From NCBI RefSeq assembly GCF_003201655.1, contig NZ_QJJU01000011.1, positions 62,001 through 126,000 of the forward strand: 64,000 nucleotides of DNA. Direction: 5' to 3'. Origin of the DNA: Mycolicibacterium moriokaense. GTDB lineage: Bacteria; Actinomycetota; Actinomycetes; Mycobacteriales; Mycobacteriaceae. Shown one piece after another: positions 44,863 to 53,943 of this stretch. The translations under genes and the position numbers were made by a program. The notes under the pieces were generated by a model, which did not search any database, was not told the DNA's origin, and was given only the letters and a program-made list of their open reading frames with translations. The stretch's first letter is position 1. Each line of letters begins with the position of its first letter.

Positions 44863-45632
44863 GATGGCCCTGCTTCGGTACTGACCGGCTTGCTGAACCC
44901 AAACCCGCCCGCGGTTCGGCGGAGAACGGCCACCAGAGCCAACGCGTACACCGTGACGGCGGGGACCAAGGCGAGCAATGCGACGTCAGCGCCCGGCCAG
45001 TGCGCGCCAGCACCCTCCGCACCCCAGAAGATGCCGAAGGACGTCAGCATGACCCCGACGATGAATTTCATGGAGTTCTCCGGAACGCGGGCCAGCGGGG
45101 CCCGCACCGCGACCCCGGCGAGCACGACGACGACGACCGCCGACAGTGCTGCGACTGCCGCCAGCGGAATGTTGTGCTGATTGGCGCCGAAGGTCAGCGC
45201 GATGAAGGCCACCTCAAGGCCTTCCAGCAGAACCCCTTTGAAAGAGAGAGTAAAGGAGTACCAGTCGGTGACGAGCCCGCGGCGATCGACCGGTGCGGCC
45301 TCGGCTGCTGAGAGTTCGGTGCGATAGATGGCGGCCTCGTCATGCATCGCCTTGAGGCCGGCGGCCCGCAGGATCGACTTTCCCAACCACTGCAGACCAA
45401 AGATGAGCAGCAGACCGCCGACAACCAGGCGCAATGCCTCCAGCGGAATCGCAGTGAACGCCGGGCCCAGCCCGGCAACGATCAGCACCAAGACCGTGAG
45501 GCTGCACCCGACTCCCAGCAATGCCGACCGCCAGTCTCGACCCACGCCGGCCGCAAGAACGATCGTCAACGCCTCGACCGCTTCCACCGCGCACGCGAGG
45601 AAGACCGCGACAAACAGAGCGCTGCTGTTCAC
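44859..45632 (-). CDS. COG4280-like integral membrane protein
   Basis: This 257-residue protein has six or seven membrane helices. Two similar acidic helices, CAVEAVEALTIVLAAG near the start and LLEGLEVAFIALTFGA near 140, suggest an internal duplication and a cation or substrate path, as in the UPF0016/TerC-like and FTR1-like E-x-x-E families. I place it in the COG4280 group of uncharacterised membrane proteins. It lies 22 bp after the PepD paralogue in the same operon. Confidence 0.75.
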   Translation of the reverse strand: MNSSALFVAVFLACAVEAVEALTIVLAAGVGRDWRSALLGVGCSLTVLVLIVAGLGPAFTAIPLEALRLVVGGLLLIFGLQWLGKSILRAAGLKAMHDEAAIYRTELSAAEAAPVDRRGLVTDWYSFTLSFKGVLLEGLEVAFIALTFGANQHNIPLAAVAALSAVVVVVLAGVAVRAPLARVPENSMKFIVGVMLTSFGIFWGAEGAGAHWPGADVALLALVPAVTVYALALVAVLRRTAGGFGFSKPVSTEAGPS

Positions 45633-45654
45633 AGGCAGTCACTCCGGGTCGTCG

Positions 45655-46818
45655 TCACGATGACTGTTGTCCTCCATCCGTGCCCAGCGTGATGTGGGCG
45701 GTGCGGGTGTCGCCCGTGGGGGCTAAATAGTTCACGGTAACGGTACCCGCGGGCGGGTGTGACAGCACGGCTGCGCCCAACGCGTCGACACTATCGATCA
45801 CTTGATCGTCGATACGGGTGACCACAGCGCCGACGGGTAGCCCCGCGGCTGCGGCACCGCCGTCGTTCGTCACTCCGATGATTTTGGCGCCGGGCGGGCT
45901 CGTTGCGTCAGTGACCTGAACGCCAAGGGAGGCATGCGATGCCTTCCCTGTGACGATGAGCTCGTCGGCGATGCGCTTCGCCTGATCTACCGGTATTGAG
46001 AAGCCAAGCCCGATGGAACCGGTCTCTGCGCCGGGGGAACCGCCCACGGTCGCCATCGCGGAGTTCATCCCGATCAGTTGCCCATTCATGTTGACCAACG
46101 CCCCGCCGGAGTTGCCGGGGTTCATCGGCGCGTCGGTTTGGATGGCGTCAAGTGTCGCGCCCTGGTTCGCTGTGTCGCCTGCGGTGGACACCGGGCGGTT
46201 CAGCGCACTGACGATGCCTGTCGTGACGGTGCCGTCGAGACCCAGCGGCGACCCCACCGCCACCACTTTCTCGCCCACCCGGAGGTTGCCCGACGTACCG
46301 ACGGTGATAGGGGTGAGATCGGAAACACCTTGGGCGCGCACGACTGCGACGTCGGTGATGGGATCGGCGGCAACGACGGTGAAGGGTGTGGTGCGGCCGT
46401 CGGCGAAGGTCACCGTGCTGTCGCTGCCGGGTGGACCCGCCTGGTTGGCGTTGGCCGCGGCGGCCACCACATGGGCATTGGTCATGATGAGCCCATCGGT
46501 GGTCAGGATGATGCCCGAACCCTCGTAGGCCATATTGGCGGCGTCGGTCTGCAGCGCCACGACGCTGGGCAGCACCTTCGCCGCGACTTGTTCGACGGAT
46601 CCGCCGGAAACGTTGGCCGCCAGCTGGGATGAAACGGGCGCGGCGCTCTCAGCGGCACTCTGCTGGAACTCATACGGATGCACGGCCATGGCGACGCCAC
46701 CGCCGACACCGGCCGACACCATCGCGATCGCCAACCCCGCGACCATCAGCCTCGCACCGCCAGAACGTGTGTGCGGTTTCAAATGCCGTGCGGCCGAACG
46801 TCTTGCGTGAATCGTCAT
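45655..46818 (-). CDS. HtrA/PepD-type serine protease, second paralogue
   Basis: This 387-residue protein starts at ATG 46818 (MTIHARRSAARHLKPHT). A membrane helix (LMVAGLAIAMVSAGVGGG) is near 24-42. The triad is His 116 in TNAHVV, Asp 157 in ITDVAVV and Ser 238 in NPGNSGGAL, and a PDZ domain follows from HASLGVQVTD. It lacks the long Pro-rich head of the copy at 24930. It heads an operon with a COG4280 membrane protein, a small membrane protein and an OsmC protein, which suggests envelope and oxidative stress protection. Confidence 0.9.
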   Translation of the reverse strand: MTIHARRSAARHLKPHTRSGGARLMVAGLAIAMVSAGVGGGVAMAVHPYEFQQSAAESAAPVSSQLAANVSGGSVEQVAAKVLPSVVALQTDAANMAYEGSGIILTTDGLIMTNAHVVAAAANANQAGPPGSDSTVTFADGRTTPFTVVAADPITDVAVVRAQGVSDLTPITVGTSGNLRVGEKVVAVGSPLGLDGTVTTGIVSALNRPVSTAGDTANQGATLDAIQTDAPMNPGNSGGALVNMNGQLIGMNSAMATVGGSPGAETGSIGLGFSIPVDQAKRIADELIVTGKASHASLGVQVTDATSPPGAKIIGVTNDGGAAAAGLPVGAVVTRIDDQVIDSVDALGAAVLSHPPAGTVTVNYLAPTGDTRTAHITLGTDGGQQSS

Positions 46819-47040
46819 GAGTTCTAGAATTGCGTCCCAACCACGACATGTCGCTAGCGTTGCCGTCCAATGCCGGGTGCGGCTAGCAGCAAAGCCGCAA
46901 TACCTGCCACCTGCAAACGGCCGACTACTGCTGGTAGGAGCCGTCAACGGATGCCAGCGGCGAAGACATTGAGTCGTCTGAGCGCGATCATGGGGACGGG
47001 CTACACATCTAGTCCGACGAGGCACTGTGAAAGGCCAAAG

Positions 47041-48132
47041 ATGATGTGGGGTAAGCGGCCTGACTTTATTGTGAGGGAACAGGTTCCGTTTAATGCTGAG
47101 CCGCCGGGTGAGGTGTTGGCTGGTCGCGCACTAACTGCGCTGGATACTTTCTACTGCCGCAATCACGGAACCTTTCCTGACATCCCGCCACAGCAGTGGA
47201 GCGCGACGGTCGGGGGTATGGTCGACAGGCCAATCACGTTGACCTATGAGCAACTGACCAACCGGTTCAGCGCGCACTCCGTGGTGGCGACCCTTGTATG
47301 TGCGGGCAACCGGCGGGCCGAAATGCTGAAGGTGCGTCCGATACCGGGCAAGGACCCCTGGGCCCATGGCGCGATCTCGACCGCGGAGTGGCGGGGAGCG
47401 CGGCTGGCCGACGTTCTCGACGCGGCCGGGGTCCGCCAACAGGACGGTCTACAAGTTGCGTTCAACGCTCCCGATATGGCTCCCGAGGCGTCACCAATTC
47501 AGGCTTACGGCAGCTCCATCCCGTTGAGCAAGGCCATGTCTGAGGAGGTCTTGCTGGCCTGGCAGATGAATTCCGAACCCCTGCCGCGCATTCACGGCGG
47601 CCCGGTGCGGGTGGTCGTGCCCGGATACATCGGCGCGCGCAGCGTCAAGTGGGTCAATCACATCACTGTGCAACCAGGCCCGTCGGACAACTACTTTCAG
47701 GCTCTCGACTATCGCATACTTCCGCCGGAGACCGACCCGGACACCGCAGCACCGGGTGAGGGCATTTCGTTGTCGTCACTTCCACTCAACTGCGACATCC
47801 TCTACCCGGGCGACGGTGCTGAGATTCCCGCCGGCCCGCTGACGATCCAGGGCTGGGCGCTCGTCGGGGACGGCCGCGGCATCGGTCGTGTCGATGTGTC
47901 ATTCGACGGGGGCCACACCTGGCGCCAGGCCGATCTCCAACCCGCGACGAGTCGATGGGCGTGGCGTCTGTGGTCTCTCACCGTCGAGGCTCTGCCCGGA
48001 CCGATGATCGTGAAAGCCCGCGCTTGGGACGACACCGGCGTCACACAGCCTGAATCCGCTGCGGCCCTGTGGAATCCGCGTGGTTACGGCAACAACTCCT
48101 GGGCGCACGTCGATGTCAACGTTGGTAAGTGA
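47041..48132 (+). CDS. Sulfite-oxidase-like molybdopterin enzyme
   Basis: This 363-residue protein (MMWGKRPDFIVREQVPFNAE) carries the molybdopterin domain with the Mo-ligating Cys 87 in ATLVCAGNRR, followed by PWAHGAISTAEWRG and VVPGYIGARSVKW. The C-terminal dimerisation domain has DVSFDGGHTWRQADL. No heme domain or signal peptide is present, so it resembles the cytosolic actinobacterial sulfite-oxidase family. ATG 47041 has GAAAGG upstream. It is divergent from the PepD operon with 222 bp between and no clear operator. Confidence 0.88.
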   Translation: MMWGKRPDFIVREQVPFNAEPPGEVLAGRALTALDTFYCRNHGTFPDIPPQQWSATVGGMVDRPITLTYEQLTNRFSAHSVVATLVCAGNRRAEMLKVRPIPGKDPWAHGAISTAEWRGARLADVLDAAGVRQQDGLQVAFNAPDMAPEASPIQAYGSSIPLSKAMSEEVLLAWQMNSEPLPRIHGGPVRVVVPGYIGARSVKWVNHITVQPGPSDNYFQALDYRILPPETDPDTAAPGEGISLSSLPLNCDILYPGDGAEIPAGPLTIQGWALVGDGRGIGRVDVSFDGGHTWRQADLQPATSRWAWRLWSLTVEALPGPMIVKARAWDDTGVTQPESAAALWNPRGYGNNSWAHVDVNVGK

Positions 48133-48237
48133 TTGCCTGCACTGGGCGCATTGAGAGAGCGCGAAGTGGCCCTGATTGTCGGCGAGTGACGTTGAGTCTG
48201 AGGATCATTCGCTACCTCTCGCAGGCACGCATGGCGA

Positions 48238-48272
48238 ACGGGCCGGATGCTGGTGTACAGCATCCGGCCCGT
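48238..48272. terminator. Terminator hairpin between convergent genes
   Basis: A perfect 15-bp stem (ACGGGCCGGATGCTG and its complement) with a 5-base loop, 15 bp after the stop of the small secreted protein gene and about 105 bp after the sulfite-oxidase-like gene. Confidence 0.82.
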
Positions 48273-48287
48273 AGTTCGCGGCGTGGA

Positions 48288-48494
48288 TCAGAATGGAGTA
48301 TCCAGTTGGCCGTTGGTCGTGTTGGCCTCGTCGTGGTTCGACACGTGGTATCCGAGGACGTATGGGGTGTGCGGATCGGTGCCATAGGGGACGAGCGGGT
48401 TGGTGTCTGCGCTGGCGATGGGAGCGAGAAGCATTGCTGCGCCGATTGCGGCTGCACCCAACGCGGGTGCGATGAACTTGATCGATGTCTTCAT
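48288..48494 (-). CDS. Small secreted protein
   Basis: This 68-residue protein has a very strong ribosome site (AGGAGG) before ATG 48494 and a signal peptide MKTSIKFIAPALGAAAIGAA cut after IASA. The mature 38 residues begin DTNPLVPYGTDPHTPYVLGY and are Asn/Thr-rich without Cys. Small exported proteins with NPLVPYGTDP-like starts are known in mycobacteria as hypotheticals. Confidence 0.72.
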   Translation of the reverse strand: MKTSIKFIAPALGAAAIGAAMLLAPIASADTNPLVPYGTDPHTPYVLGYHVSNHDEANTTNGQLDTPF

Positions 48495-48967
48495 GATGTT
48501 CCTCCTGCTTGCCGGGTGGCCGTGGTTGGCTGTCTACAATGATGGTTCTTCAGCTAATCAATGTCGCCACGGCTACCGCCCATTTAGCAGTGAGGCCAGC
48601 TGGTAGTTGATTCTGGTGGCAAACACGCACCGTTACCGCTGGCATCCACTGGACCCCCCAGCTACCCGGAATATGCGCGTCGGGCTGGCCGTCATGAATG
48701 TCGATGGCGGCGGGGCCGGACCGAACATTCGGCGAGGATCGCTGCTACTAGTGCGTTGATTGCCGCGTTTGGACCTACGCGACCGCCACGGGGTTGGACT
48801 GGTGATCCGAATCAGACTGGGATGGTTTGACTTCCGCCATTGCAAGGGTTGTCGTGAGCTAAGGACTAGGCACGTTGACAATGTACGAACCCCGACGCAT
48901 CGACGCGATCAGATCCGCGTCGAACTTGTGATAGGTGTGAGTGTCGGGAAGTGTGACCGACGGCTGG
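48495..48967. other. Intergenic region without recognisable genes
   Basis: This gap of about 470 bp has only short open frames without ribosome sites. It must contain the promoter of the small secreted gene. I saw no RNA gene or repeat. Confidence 0.5.
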
Positions 48968-49606
48968 CTACTCCGGCCATGCCGAGTTCTTGATCACCTC
49001 GACGAAGTCGGTGTGATGATGGCCTGGCAGGAAATGCTCGAGGACGTCGGCGTTGACGGTTCCGAATGTCGTTTCCGGCCGATCCTGGAAACCTTCGGTG
49101 AAGGCCTGCAGGATCTCGTTCTTGAAGTTGGGCCTTGGGTGGACGGTCGTAACAGCGTCGATCTCGCTGTCCAGTAGGCAATCCAGTCGCATTCCGAGTA
49201 CATCGGTCTCCACCCCTGCTGTGGTCGCCGCGATCACCGGTGCCATCTTGTACGGCACCTCGGGTGTGGTGTGTAGCGCGACCGCTGTCCACACTGTGTC
49301 GGCCTCGGCTTCTGAGAAGCCGCTCGACTTCAAGAATGACGCCGCGGTGTCCGCGCTGTCGAGCTCGAACCTCTGTGTGGATCCGCGATACGGCCGTACC
49401 AACCCGGTGTCATGGAACAGCGCTGCGACATAGAGCAATTCGGGTTCCGGCTCTATACCCAACACACGAGATTGCAACATGCCGAATAGAAACACCCGGC
49501 GTGAATGGTGATAGATCAACGGGGTCGTGGTGTCGCGAATCAGCTCGGTGGCTTCGCAGGCTATACGGCTGTCGGGGATTCGGATCCCGGCGATGGTCTC
49601 GCTCAT
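48968..49606 (-). CDS. HD-domain protein
   Basis: This 212-residue protein has a metal-dependent phosphohydrolase (HD) pattern: [12 protein letters not shown] with the first His near 34, and [11 protein letters not shown] with the HD pair near 65. A later [17 protein letters not shown] provides another His. It resembles the cyanamide-hydratase-like HD group as well as nucleotide phosphohydrolases, so its substrate is open. The start overlaps the catalase stop (ATGA). Confidence 0.82.
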   Translation of the reverse strand: MSETIAGIRIPDSRIACEATELIRDTTTPLIYHHSRRVFLFGMLQSRVLGIEPEPELLYVAALFHDTGLVRPYRGSTQRFELDSADTAASFLKSSGFSEAEADTVWTAVALHTTPEVPYKMAPVIAATTAGVETDVLGMRLDCLLDSEIDAVTTVHPRPNFKNEILQAFTEGFQDRPETTFGTVNADVLEHFLPGHHHTDFVEVIKNSAWPE

Positions 49607-51057
49607 TGCCGGACACCCTTCTCGATCCGATTGCCGATGTCGGTGTCGACGTTGCGCCAGTAGTCGAATGCGCGCTGCAGAACCGGTTCGCTTACTCCGT
49701 TGAGGAGATGGCCAACAACATTGTCCACCAAGCGGTCCCGCTCGGCATCGTTCATGACCTCCCGGACCAGCGTGCCGGCTTGGCCCCAGTCGTCGTCCTC
49801 GGCACGCAGCGTGTAAGCGGTGCGCACCATGTCACCGTCGGTGTGCCAGCCGGCAGGTTGACCGTAGCGCGCGGTGTCAGCCTGCGGCCCGCCCTTCGAA
49901 TTCGGCGCATACACCGGGTCCGCGGCGAGCTGATACCGCATCTGCCCGGCGGTGTTGTAACTGTGCACAGGGCACTTCGGCGCGTTGACCGGCAGCTGAT
50001 TGTAGTTCGCGCCGATGCGGTAGCGCTGTGCGTCGGCGTAGGCGAACATCCGTCCCAGCAGCATCTTGTCCGGGCTCGCACCGATACCCGGCACCAGATT
50101 GCTGGGCGACCACGCGCCTTGTTCGATCTGGCTGTGGTTGTCGGTGGGATTGCGATCCAGCGTCAGCCTGCCCACCTCGATGAGCGGATAGTCGCCGTGT
50201 GGCCACACTTTCGTCAGATCGAACGGGTTGAACCGGTAGGTCTTTGCGTCGTCGAACGGCATGATCTGCATCTTCAGCGTCCACGACGGGTAGTCGCCGC
50301 GCCCGATCGCCTCGAACAGATCGCGGGTGTGGTAATCGGTGTCCACCGACACCAGCGCGTCGGCCTCGGCCTGCGTCAGGTTCTCGACGCCCTGATCGGT
50401 GATGAAGTGATAACGAACCCAAACCTTCTCACCGGCGGCGTTCACCCACATGAACGTATGGCCGCTATAGAGGTTCATGTACCGCCAGCTGCGCGGGATG
50501 CCGCGATCACCCATCAGCCACGTCACCTGATGCGCCGACTCCGGAGACAACGTCCAGAAGTCCCACTGCATGTCGTGGTCGCGCAAGTTGCTGTCAGCGC
50601 GGCGCTTCTGAGAGCGGATGAAGCTCGGGAACTTCAGCGGATCACGGAGAAAGAAGACCGGGGTGTCGTTGCCGACGATGTCGTAGTTGCCTTCGCTGGT
50701 GTAGAACTTCAGCGCGAAGCCGCGCGGGTCGCGCCAGGTATCTGGGCTGCCGCGCTCACCGGCCACAGTGGAAAACCGGATCACTGTCTCGGTCGTAGTG
50801 CCCGGTTGGAACACCGCCGCCTTGGTGAAGGCGCTCACGTCGTTGGTGACCTCGAACCGGCCGAATGCCCCCGAGCCCTTGGCATGCGGCTGACGCTCGG
50901 GCACGCGCTCCCTATTGAATTGCGCCAGCTGCTCGATGAGGTAATGGTCGTGCAGAAGGATCGGTCCGTCCGGGCCGATGGTCAGCGAATGCTCGTCGCT
51001 TTCCACCGGGATTCCGGCATTCGTCGTCGTCGGCGGAATGGGTTGAGTGTCGTCCAT
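49603..51057 (-). CDS. katA: Monofunctional heme catalase
   Basis: This 484-residue enzyme breaks down H2O2. The active-site His is in [12 protein letters not shown] near 60, the heme-pocket Asn in [15 protein letters not shown] near 130, and the proximal Tyr in [13 protein letters not shown] near 340. Size and pattern fit the small-subunit clade 3 catalases, not KatG. ATG 51057 follows AAAGGCACC. It is fourth in an operon with an aquaporin, a glycosyltransferase-like gene and a 44-codon gene upstream. Confidence 0.93.
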   Translation of the reverse strand: MDDTQPIPPTTTNAGIPVESDEHSLTIGPDGPILLHDHYLIEQLAQFNRERVPERQPHAKGSGAFGRFEVTNDVSAFTKAAVFQPGTTTETVIRFSTVAGERGSPDTWRDPRGFALKFYTSEGNYDIVGNDTPVFFLRDPLKFPSFIRSQKRRADSNLRDHDMQWDFWTLSPESAHQVTWLMGDRGIPRSWRYMNLYSGHTFMWVNAAGEKVWVRYHFITDQGVENLTQAEADALVSVDTDYHTRDLFEAIGRGDYPSWTLKMQIMPFDDAKTYRFNPFDLTKVWPHGDYPLIEVGRLTLDRNPTDNHSQIEQGAWSPSNLVPGIGASPDKMLLGRMFAYADAQRYRIGANYNQLPVNAPKCPVHSYNTAGQMRYQLAADPVYAPNSKGGPQADTARYGQPAGWHTDGDMVRTAYTLRAEDDDWGQAGTLVREVMNDAERDRLVDNVVGHLLNGVSEPVLQRAFDYWRNVDTDIGNRIEKGVRQ

Positions 51058-51082
51058 GTCGGTGCCTTTCGGTGCGGGTTGG

Positions 51083-51217
51083 TTATGCGGGATCTACTAA
51101 ACCGATGTGAAGTACGGCAGTCGGTGCGTCGTAGTCGTCGATCTCCGGCACCGTCATCAAGTTTCGGTCGAGTGCTTCGGCGAGCAGGACCACAAGGCGC
51201 CCAAGGACATTACGCAT
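51083..51217 (-). CDS. 44-residue conserved-looking micro-protein before katA
   Basis: An ORF of 44 codons ([20 protein letters not shown], then [20 protein letters not shown], then VDPA) with a good ribosome site AGGAGTAACC at its ATG. Its start lies across the stop of the glycosyltransferase-like gene, and its stop is 25 bp before katA, so it fills the operon exactly. An amphipathic N-terminal helix and an acidic middle are visible. Function unknown. Confidence 0.55.
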   Translation of the reverse strand: MRNVLGRLVVLLAEALDRNLMTVPEIDDYDAPTAVLHIGLVDPA

Positions 51218-51830
51218 GGTTACTCCTATCGGTCGGCTGCTGCAGCCTCATCAGCAGGGGATGTCGGCGCGCGACTTCGCGAGCGCGACAGGCCATTCCG
51301 TGCCATAGCGCGGGCGAAGTCAGAAGACGTTCCAGGGCCGCCGCCATCCCGTGCACATCGCCAGGCCGGTACACCAATCCTGCGCTGGTTGGCACAACCA
51401 GCTGCATGGTCGTCGGATTGATCGATGCGACCACTGGGCGGCAGGCCGACAACACATCCAGAAGACTCACCGACCCCGAGGTAGTGCTCGGCACCACCAC
51501 ATCTGCAGCGGCCACGATGTCCGACCACCGGCCGGCGGGAAAATTCCTAAGCGGGTGGACGTCGGCACCCACACCGTGCGCGAAGGCGCGCCGCACGATG
51601 GTGGTGCGCTGCGGGCCTGTGCCGAATAGCACAAGCTGCGCCGCGCAGCGGCGGCGGACTGCAGTGAATGCCTCGGCCAACTCCTCGGCTTCCGAGGGGT
51701 CGTTGAAAGGCCCCATCGCGACGATGGTCGGAAGGCCAGGCAGCCCGATCAGCGATCGAGCGACAACTGGGTCCCGCGGCACACGCGGATCGGTCGACGG
51801 TGCAGCGTGCCGGGGCGAATTACTTGTCAT
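51210..51830 (-). CDS. Half-size GT4-like glycosyltransferase
   Basis: This 206-residue protein matches only the nucleotide-sugar-binding half of GT4 (GT-B) enzymes. It has PTIVAMGPFNDPSEAEELAEAF, AQLVLFGTGPQR and the donor-site region VVVPSTTSGSVSLLDVLSACRPVVAS (quoted in parts). The acceptor-binding N-terminal domain of about 180 residues is missing. Its ATG overlaps the aquaporin stop, so this is the natural start and not a recent break. It could work with a partner or be a degenerate gene kept in the operon. Confidence 0.7.
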   Translation of the reverse strand: MTSNSPRHAAPSTDPRVPRDPVVARSLIGLPGLPTIVAMGPFNDPSEAEELAEAFTAVRRRCAAQLVLFGTGPQRTTIVRRAFAHGVGADVHPLRNFPAGRWSDIVAAADVVVPSTTSGSVSLLDVLSACRPVVASINPTTMQLVVPTSAGLVYRPGDVHGMAAALERLLTSPALWHGMACRAREVARRHPLLMRLQQPTDRSNHA

Positions 51831-52533
51831 CGGAGTTCATCACGAGGAAGGTGATCCCGGCGGCAAGCCCGGCGAGTATTTGCGCGACTACGTACACCCA
51901 AATTGTCGGCCAGGCGAAGATGCCCATCGCGGCGGCGCCGAGTGTAACCGCGGGGTTGAACGCGCCGCCCGAGATCGCGCCAACCGCGATTGCGCCCGCC
52001 GCGACGGTGAATCCGATTGCCAAGCCGTAGAACGAATTATCCGGATGGCTCTTGCTCGTCGCGACGTTGAGCACCACATAGCACAGGGCGAAGGTGAACA
52101 ACATCTCGGCGACGAATGCCGCCACCACCGCGTGACCACTCAGCGTCATGTTCGCGTGGCTCGCGAGCTGGACAGGATCGAGGATTTCGCGCACCACTAG
52201 GGCGGCGAGCAGTCCGGCGCCAAGCTGAACGAGCCAGTAGGCGGCGGCATCGCGCAGCTGGATCCTGCCGCGCACCAGTACCGCTAACGTCACAGCGGGG
52301 TTGTAATGCCCACCCGACAGGTGACCACCCGCGTACACCATGACCATCAAGACCGCGCCGATGGCCACCGGGGCCAGTGCGTTGCCGCTCGCGACGGCGG
52401 CCCCGACAGTGAACACGAGGAAGAACGTCCCGATCGCCTCGACCGCGTACCGCACTCCAACACGAGGGATGCTGACGACGTCATCCGTTTCCGTGCGAAA
52501 CTCTGCATCCCTTGCTGTCGATGATGTGACCAT
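51820..52533 (-). CDS. Aquaporin (MIP family)
   Basis: This 237-residue channel has six membrane helices and both NPA boxes (GGHYNPAVTLAVLVRG and GGAFNPAVTLGAAAM). The residue pattern is closer to water-specific AqpZ than to glycerol facilitators. The start is ATG 52533 with TAGGAGCC upstream; a longer frame to 52572 is less likely. It heads the five-gene operon with catalase, so it may pass H2O2 (peroxiporin) as well as water. Confidence 0.9.
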   Translation of the reverse strand: MVTSSTARDAEFRTETDDVVSIPRVGVRYAVEAIGTFFLVFTVGAAVASGNALAPVAIGAVLMVMVYAGGHLSGGHYNPAVTLAVLVRGRIQLRDAAAYWLVQLGAGLLAALVVREILDPVQLASHANMTLSGHAVVAAFVAEMLFTFALCYVVLNVATSKSHPDNSFYGLAIGFTVAAGAIAVGAISGGAFNPAVTLGAAAMGIFAWPTIWVYVVAQILAGLAAGITFLVMNSDDK

Positions 52534-52725
52534 GGCTCCTAGGCTCGCTTTAGCGGGCCGCAAAGTCGTCAACGCTGGCGGCCAAGATCCGTCCCCGCCA
52601 CCCTTACTTCGGGCCTACCGGCCAGCGGTAAATGCGCCTGTCCGGTGTGTTTGCCGGATGGCATGGCGCGGACGACTTTCATCCGAACCCGTGACGAACC
52701 ATCGCCCAGGTCGCATCATGACTGA

Positions 52726-53385
52726 GTGGACATGCCGAGAACGCGGGTCGTGGTGGCCGACGATGACGTGTTGTTGCGTGAGGGTTTGGCGAGTCTCTTG
52801 GGTCGGTCGGGTTTTGACGTAGTGGGTCAGGCCGGCGACGGTGGGCAGCTGCTCTCGTTGGTCCGGGAGGTAGCGCCGGAATTGGTCGTGACTGACATTC
52901 GGATGCCGCCAAGCAATACCACCGAGGGTTTGGATACCGCACGGACGATCCGCGAGGAGTTTCCCGATATCGGGATCTTGGTGTTGTCGGCGCATGTTGA
53001 CGTTGAGCATGCGATGGAACTGTTGAGTAGCGGGCGCAGCATCGGTTATCTGCTCAAGAGCCGGGTGACCGATGTCGCCGATTTCATCGATACGTTGGGG
53101 CGTATCGCCAAAGGGGCGTCAGTGGTTGATCCGGCATTGGTGTCGGAGTTGGTGTCGGCAAAACGGCGTGATGATCCGCTGGCCGTCCTCAGCGCGCGGG
53201 AGTTGGAGGTGTTGGCGCTGATGGCGGAAGGCCGGTCCAATGCCGGTATCGCGAGCCGGCTTTGGGTGACCGAAGGTACGGTGGAAAAGCATGTGCGCAG
53301 CATCTTGACGAAGTTGAATCTGCTGGAGACGGGTGATGATCACCGCCGTGTGTTAGCGGTCGTCGCCTTCCTGGAGTCCCGCTGA
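52726..53385 (+). CDS. NarL/LuxR-type response regulator
   Basis: This 219-residue regulator has a receiver domain with the phospho-acceptor near Asp 57 (LVVTDIRMPP), acidic DDD at 12-14 and Lys in YLLKSRVTD. A LuxR helix-turn-helix follows (LSARELEVLALMAEGRSNAG, then TEGTVEKHVRSILTKL). It starts at GTG 52726, or ATG 52732. It probably pairs with the histidine kinase at 53944; another, orphan receiver gene lies between on the other strand. Confidence 0.9.
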   Translation: MDMPRTRVVVADDDVLLREGLASLLGRSGFDVVGQAGDGGQLLSLVREVAPELVVTDIRMPPSNTTEGLDTARTIREEFPDIGILVLSAHVDVEHAMELLSSGRSIGYLLKSRVTDVADFIDTLGRIAKGASVVDPALVSELVSAKRRDDPLAVLSARELEVLALMAEGRSNAGIASRLWVTEGTVEKHVRSILTKLNLLETGDDHRRVLAVVAFLESR

Positions 53386-53394
53386 CCGGAGATC

Positions 53395-53751
53395 TTAGTG
53401 ACAGACCAGATCGCGGATGGCGCCGCTCGATAGAGCGGACTTGGCGACAAACCCGGCAGCGGGGCTCTCTTCGATCAGCTCGGCGAAATCCTGTGCGGCG
53501 TGGGTGGAAATGAGGATCACCGGTGGGGCCGTCGGCCCTGCTGTCCGGTGAAGTTGCTCGGCGACGTCGAAGCCACTTTCGCCGCCGAGGTCCACATCGA
53601 CCAGTGTCACATCCGGTCGCAATTCTTCGAAGCATCGAAGCGCGTCAGCACCTGTGGAGGCGACGCCGACGACAGCGACGCCTTCGCGCTCCAGTAGCCC
53701 GCGTGCGGCGGCTACGAAATGCGCGCTGTCGTCAACGATTAGGCAGCGCAT
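53395..53751 (-). CDS. Single-domain response regulator (receiver only)
   Basis: This 118-residue protein is only a receiver domain: MRCLIVDDSAHF gives the acidic pair, LVDVDLGGESG carries phospho-acceptor Asp 52, and GFVAKSALSS the conserved Lys. It has no output domain. It is convergent with the NarL-type gene (10 bp between the ends). It may act as a phosphate sink or protein-binding switch for the same kinase. Confidence 0.87.
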   Translation of the reverse strand: MRCLIVDDSAHFVAAARGLLEREGVAVVGVASTGADALRCFEELRPDVTLVDVDLGGESGFDVAEQLHRTAGPTAPPVILISTHAAQDFAELIEESPAAGFVAKSALSSGAIRDLVCH

Positions 53752-53943
53752 CGGACACCTCGTCTAAACACATGTCTACAGCTTCCCGGCCCGAGCACCG
53801 CTGCGCATGCCCGCTAACTGCAACTCTCCTGGTTGTGGTGCTAGTACCCGCTAGCCGGTAGGTATGGACTGCCGCTGGCGGGGCGCATTGATGGGCATCA
53901 GCGGTAGCGACACCGGCCAAGGGATACGCAATCCTGGCAGACA

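Noticed and set aside
48760..48993. 77-codon plus-strand ORF in the 48.5-49 kb gap
   Set aside because: No ribosome site, overlaps the end of the HD gene, and charged composition typical of random GC-rich frames.
49240..52200. 986-codon plus-strand frame
   Set aside because: It lies antisense to HD, katA, glycosyltransferase and aquaporin genes, all of which carry diagnostic motifs on the minus strand.
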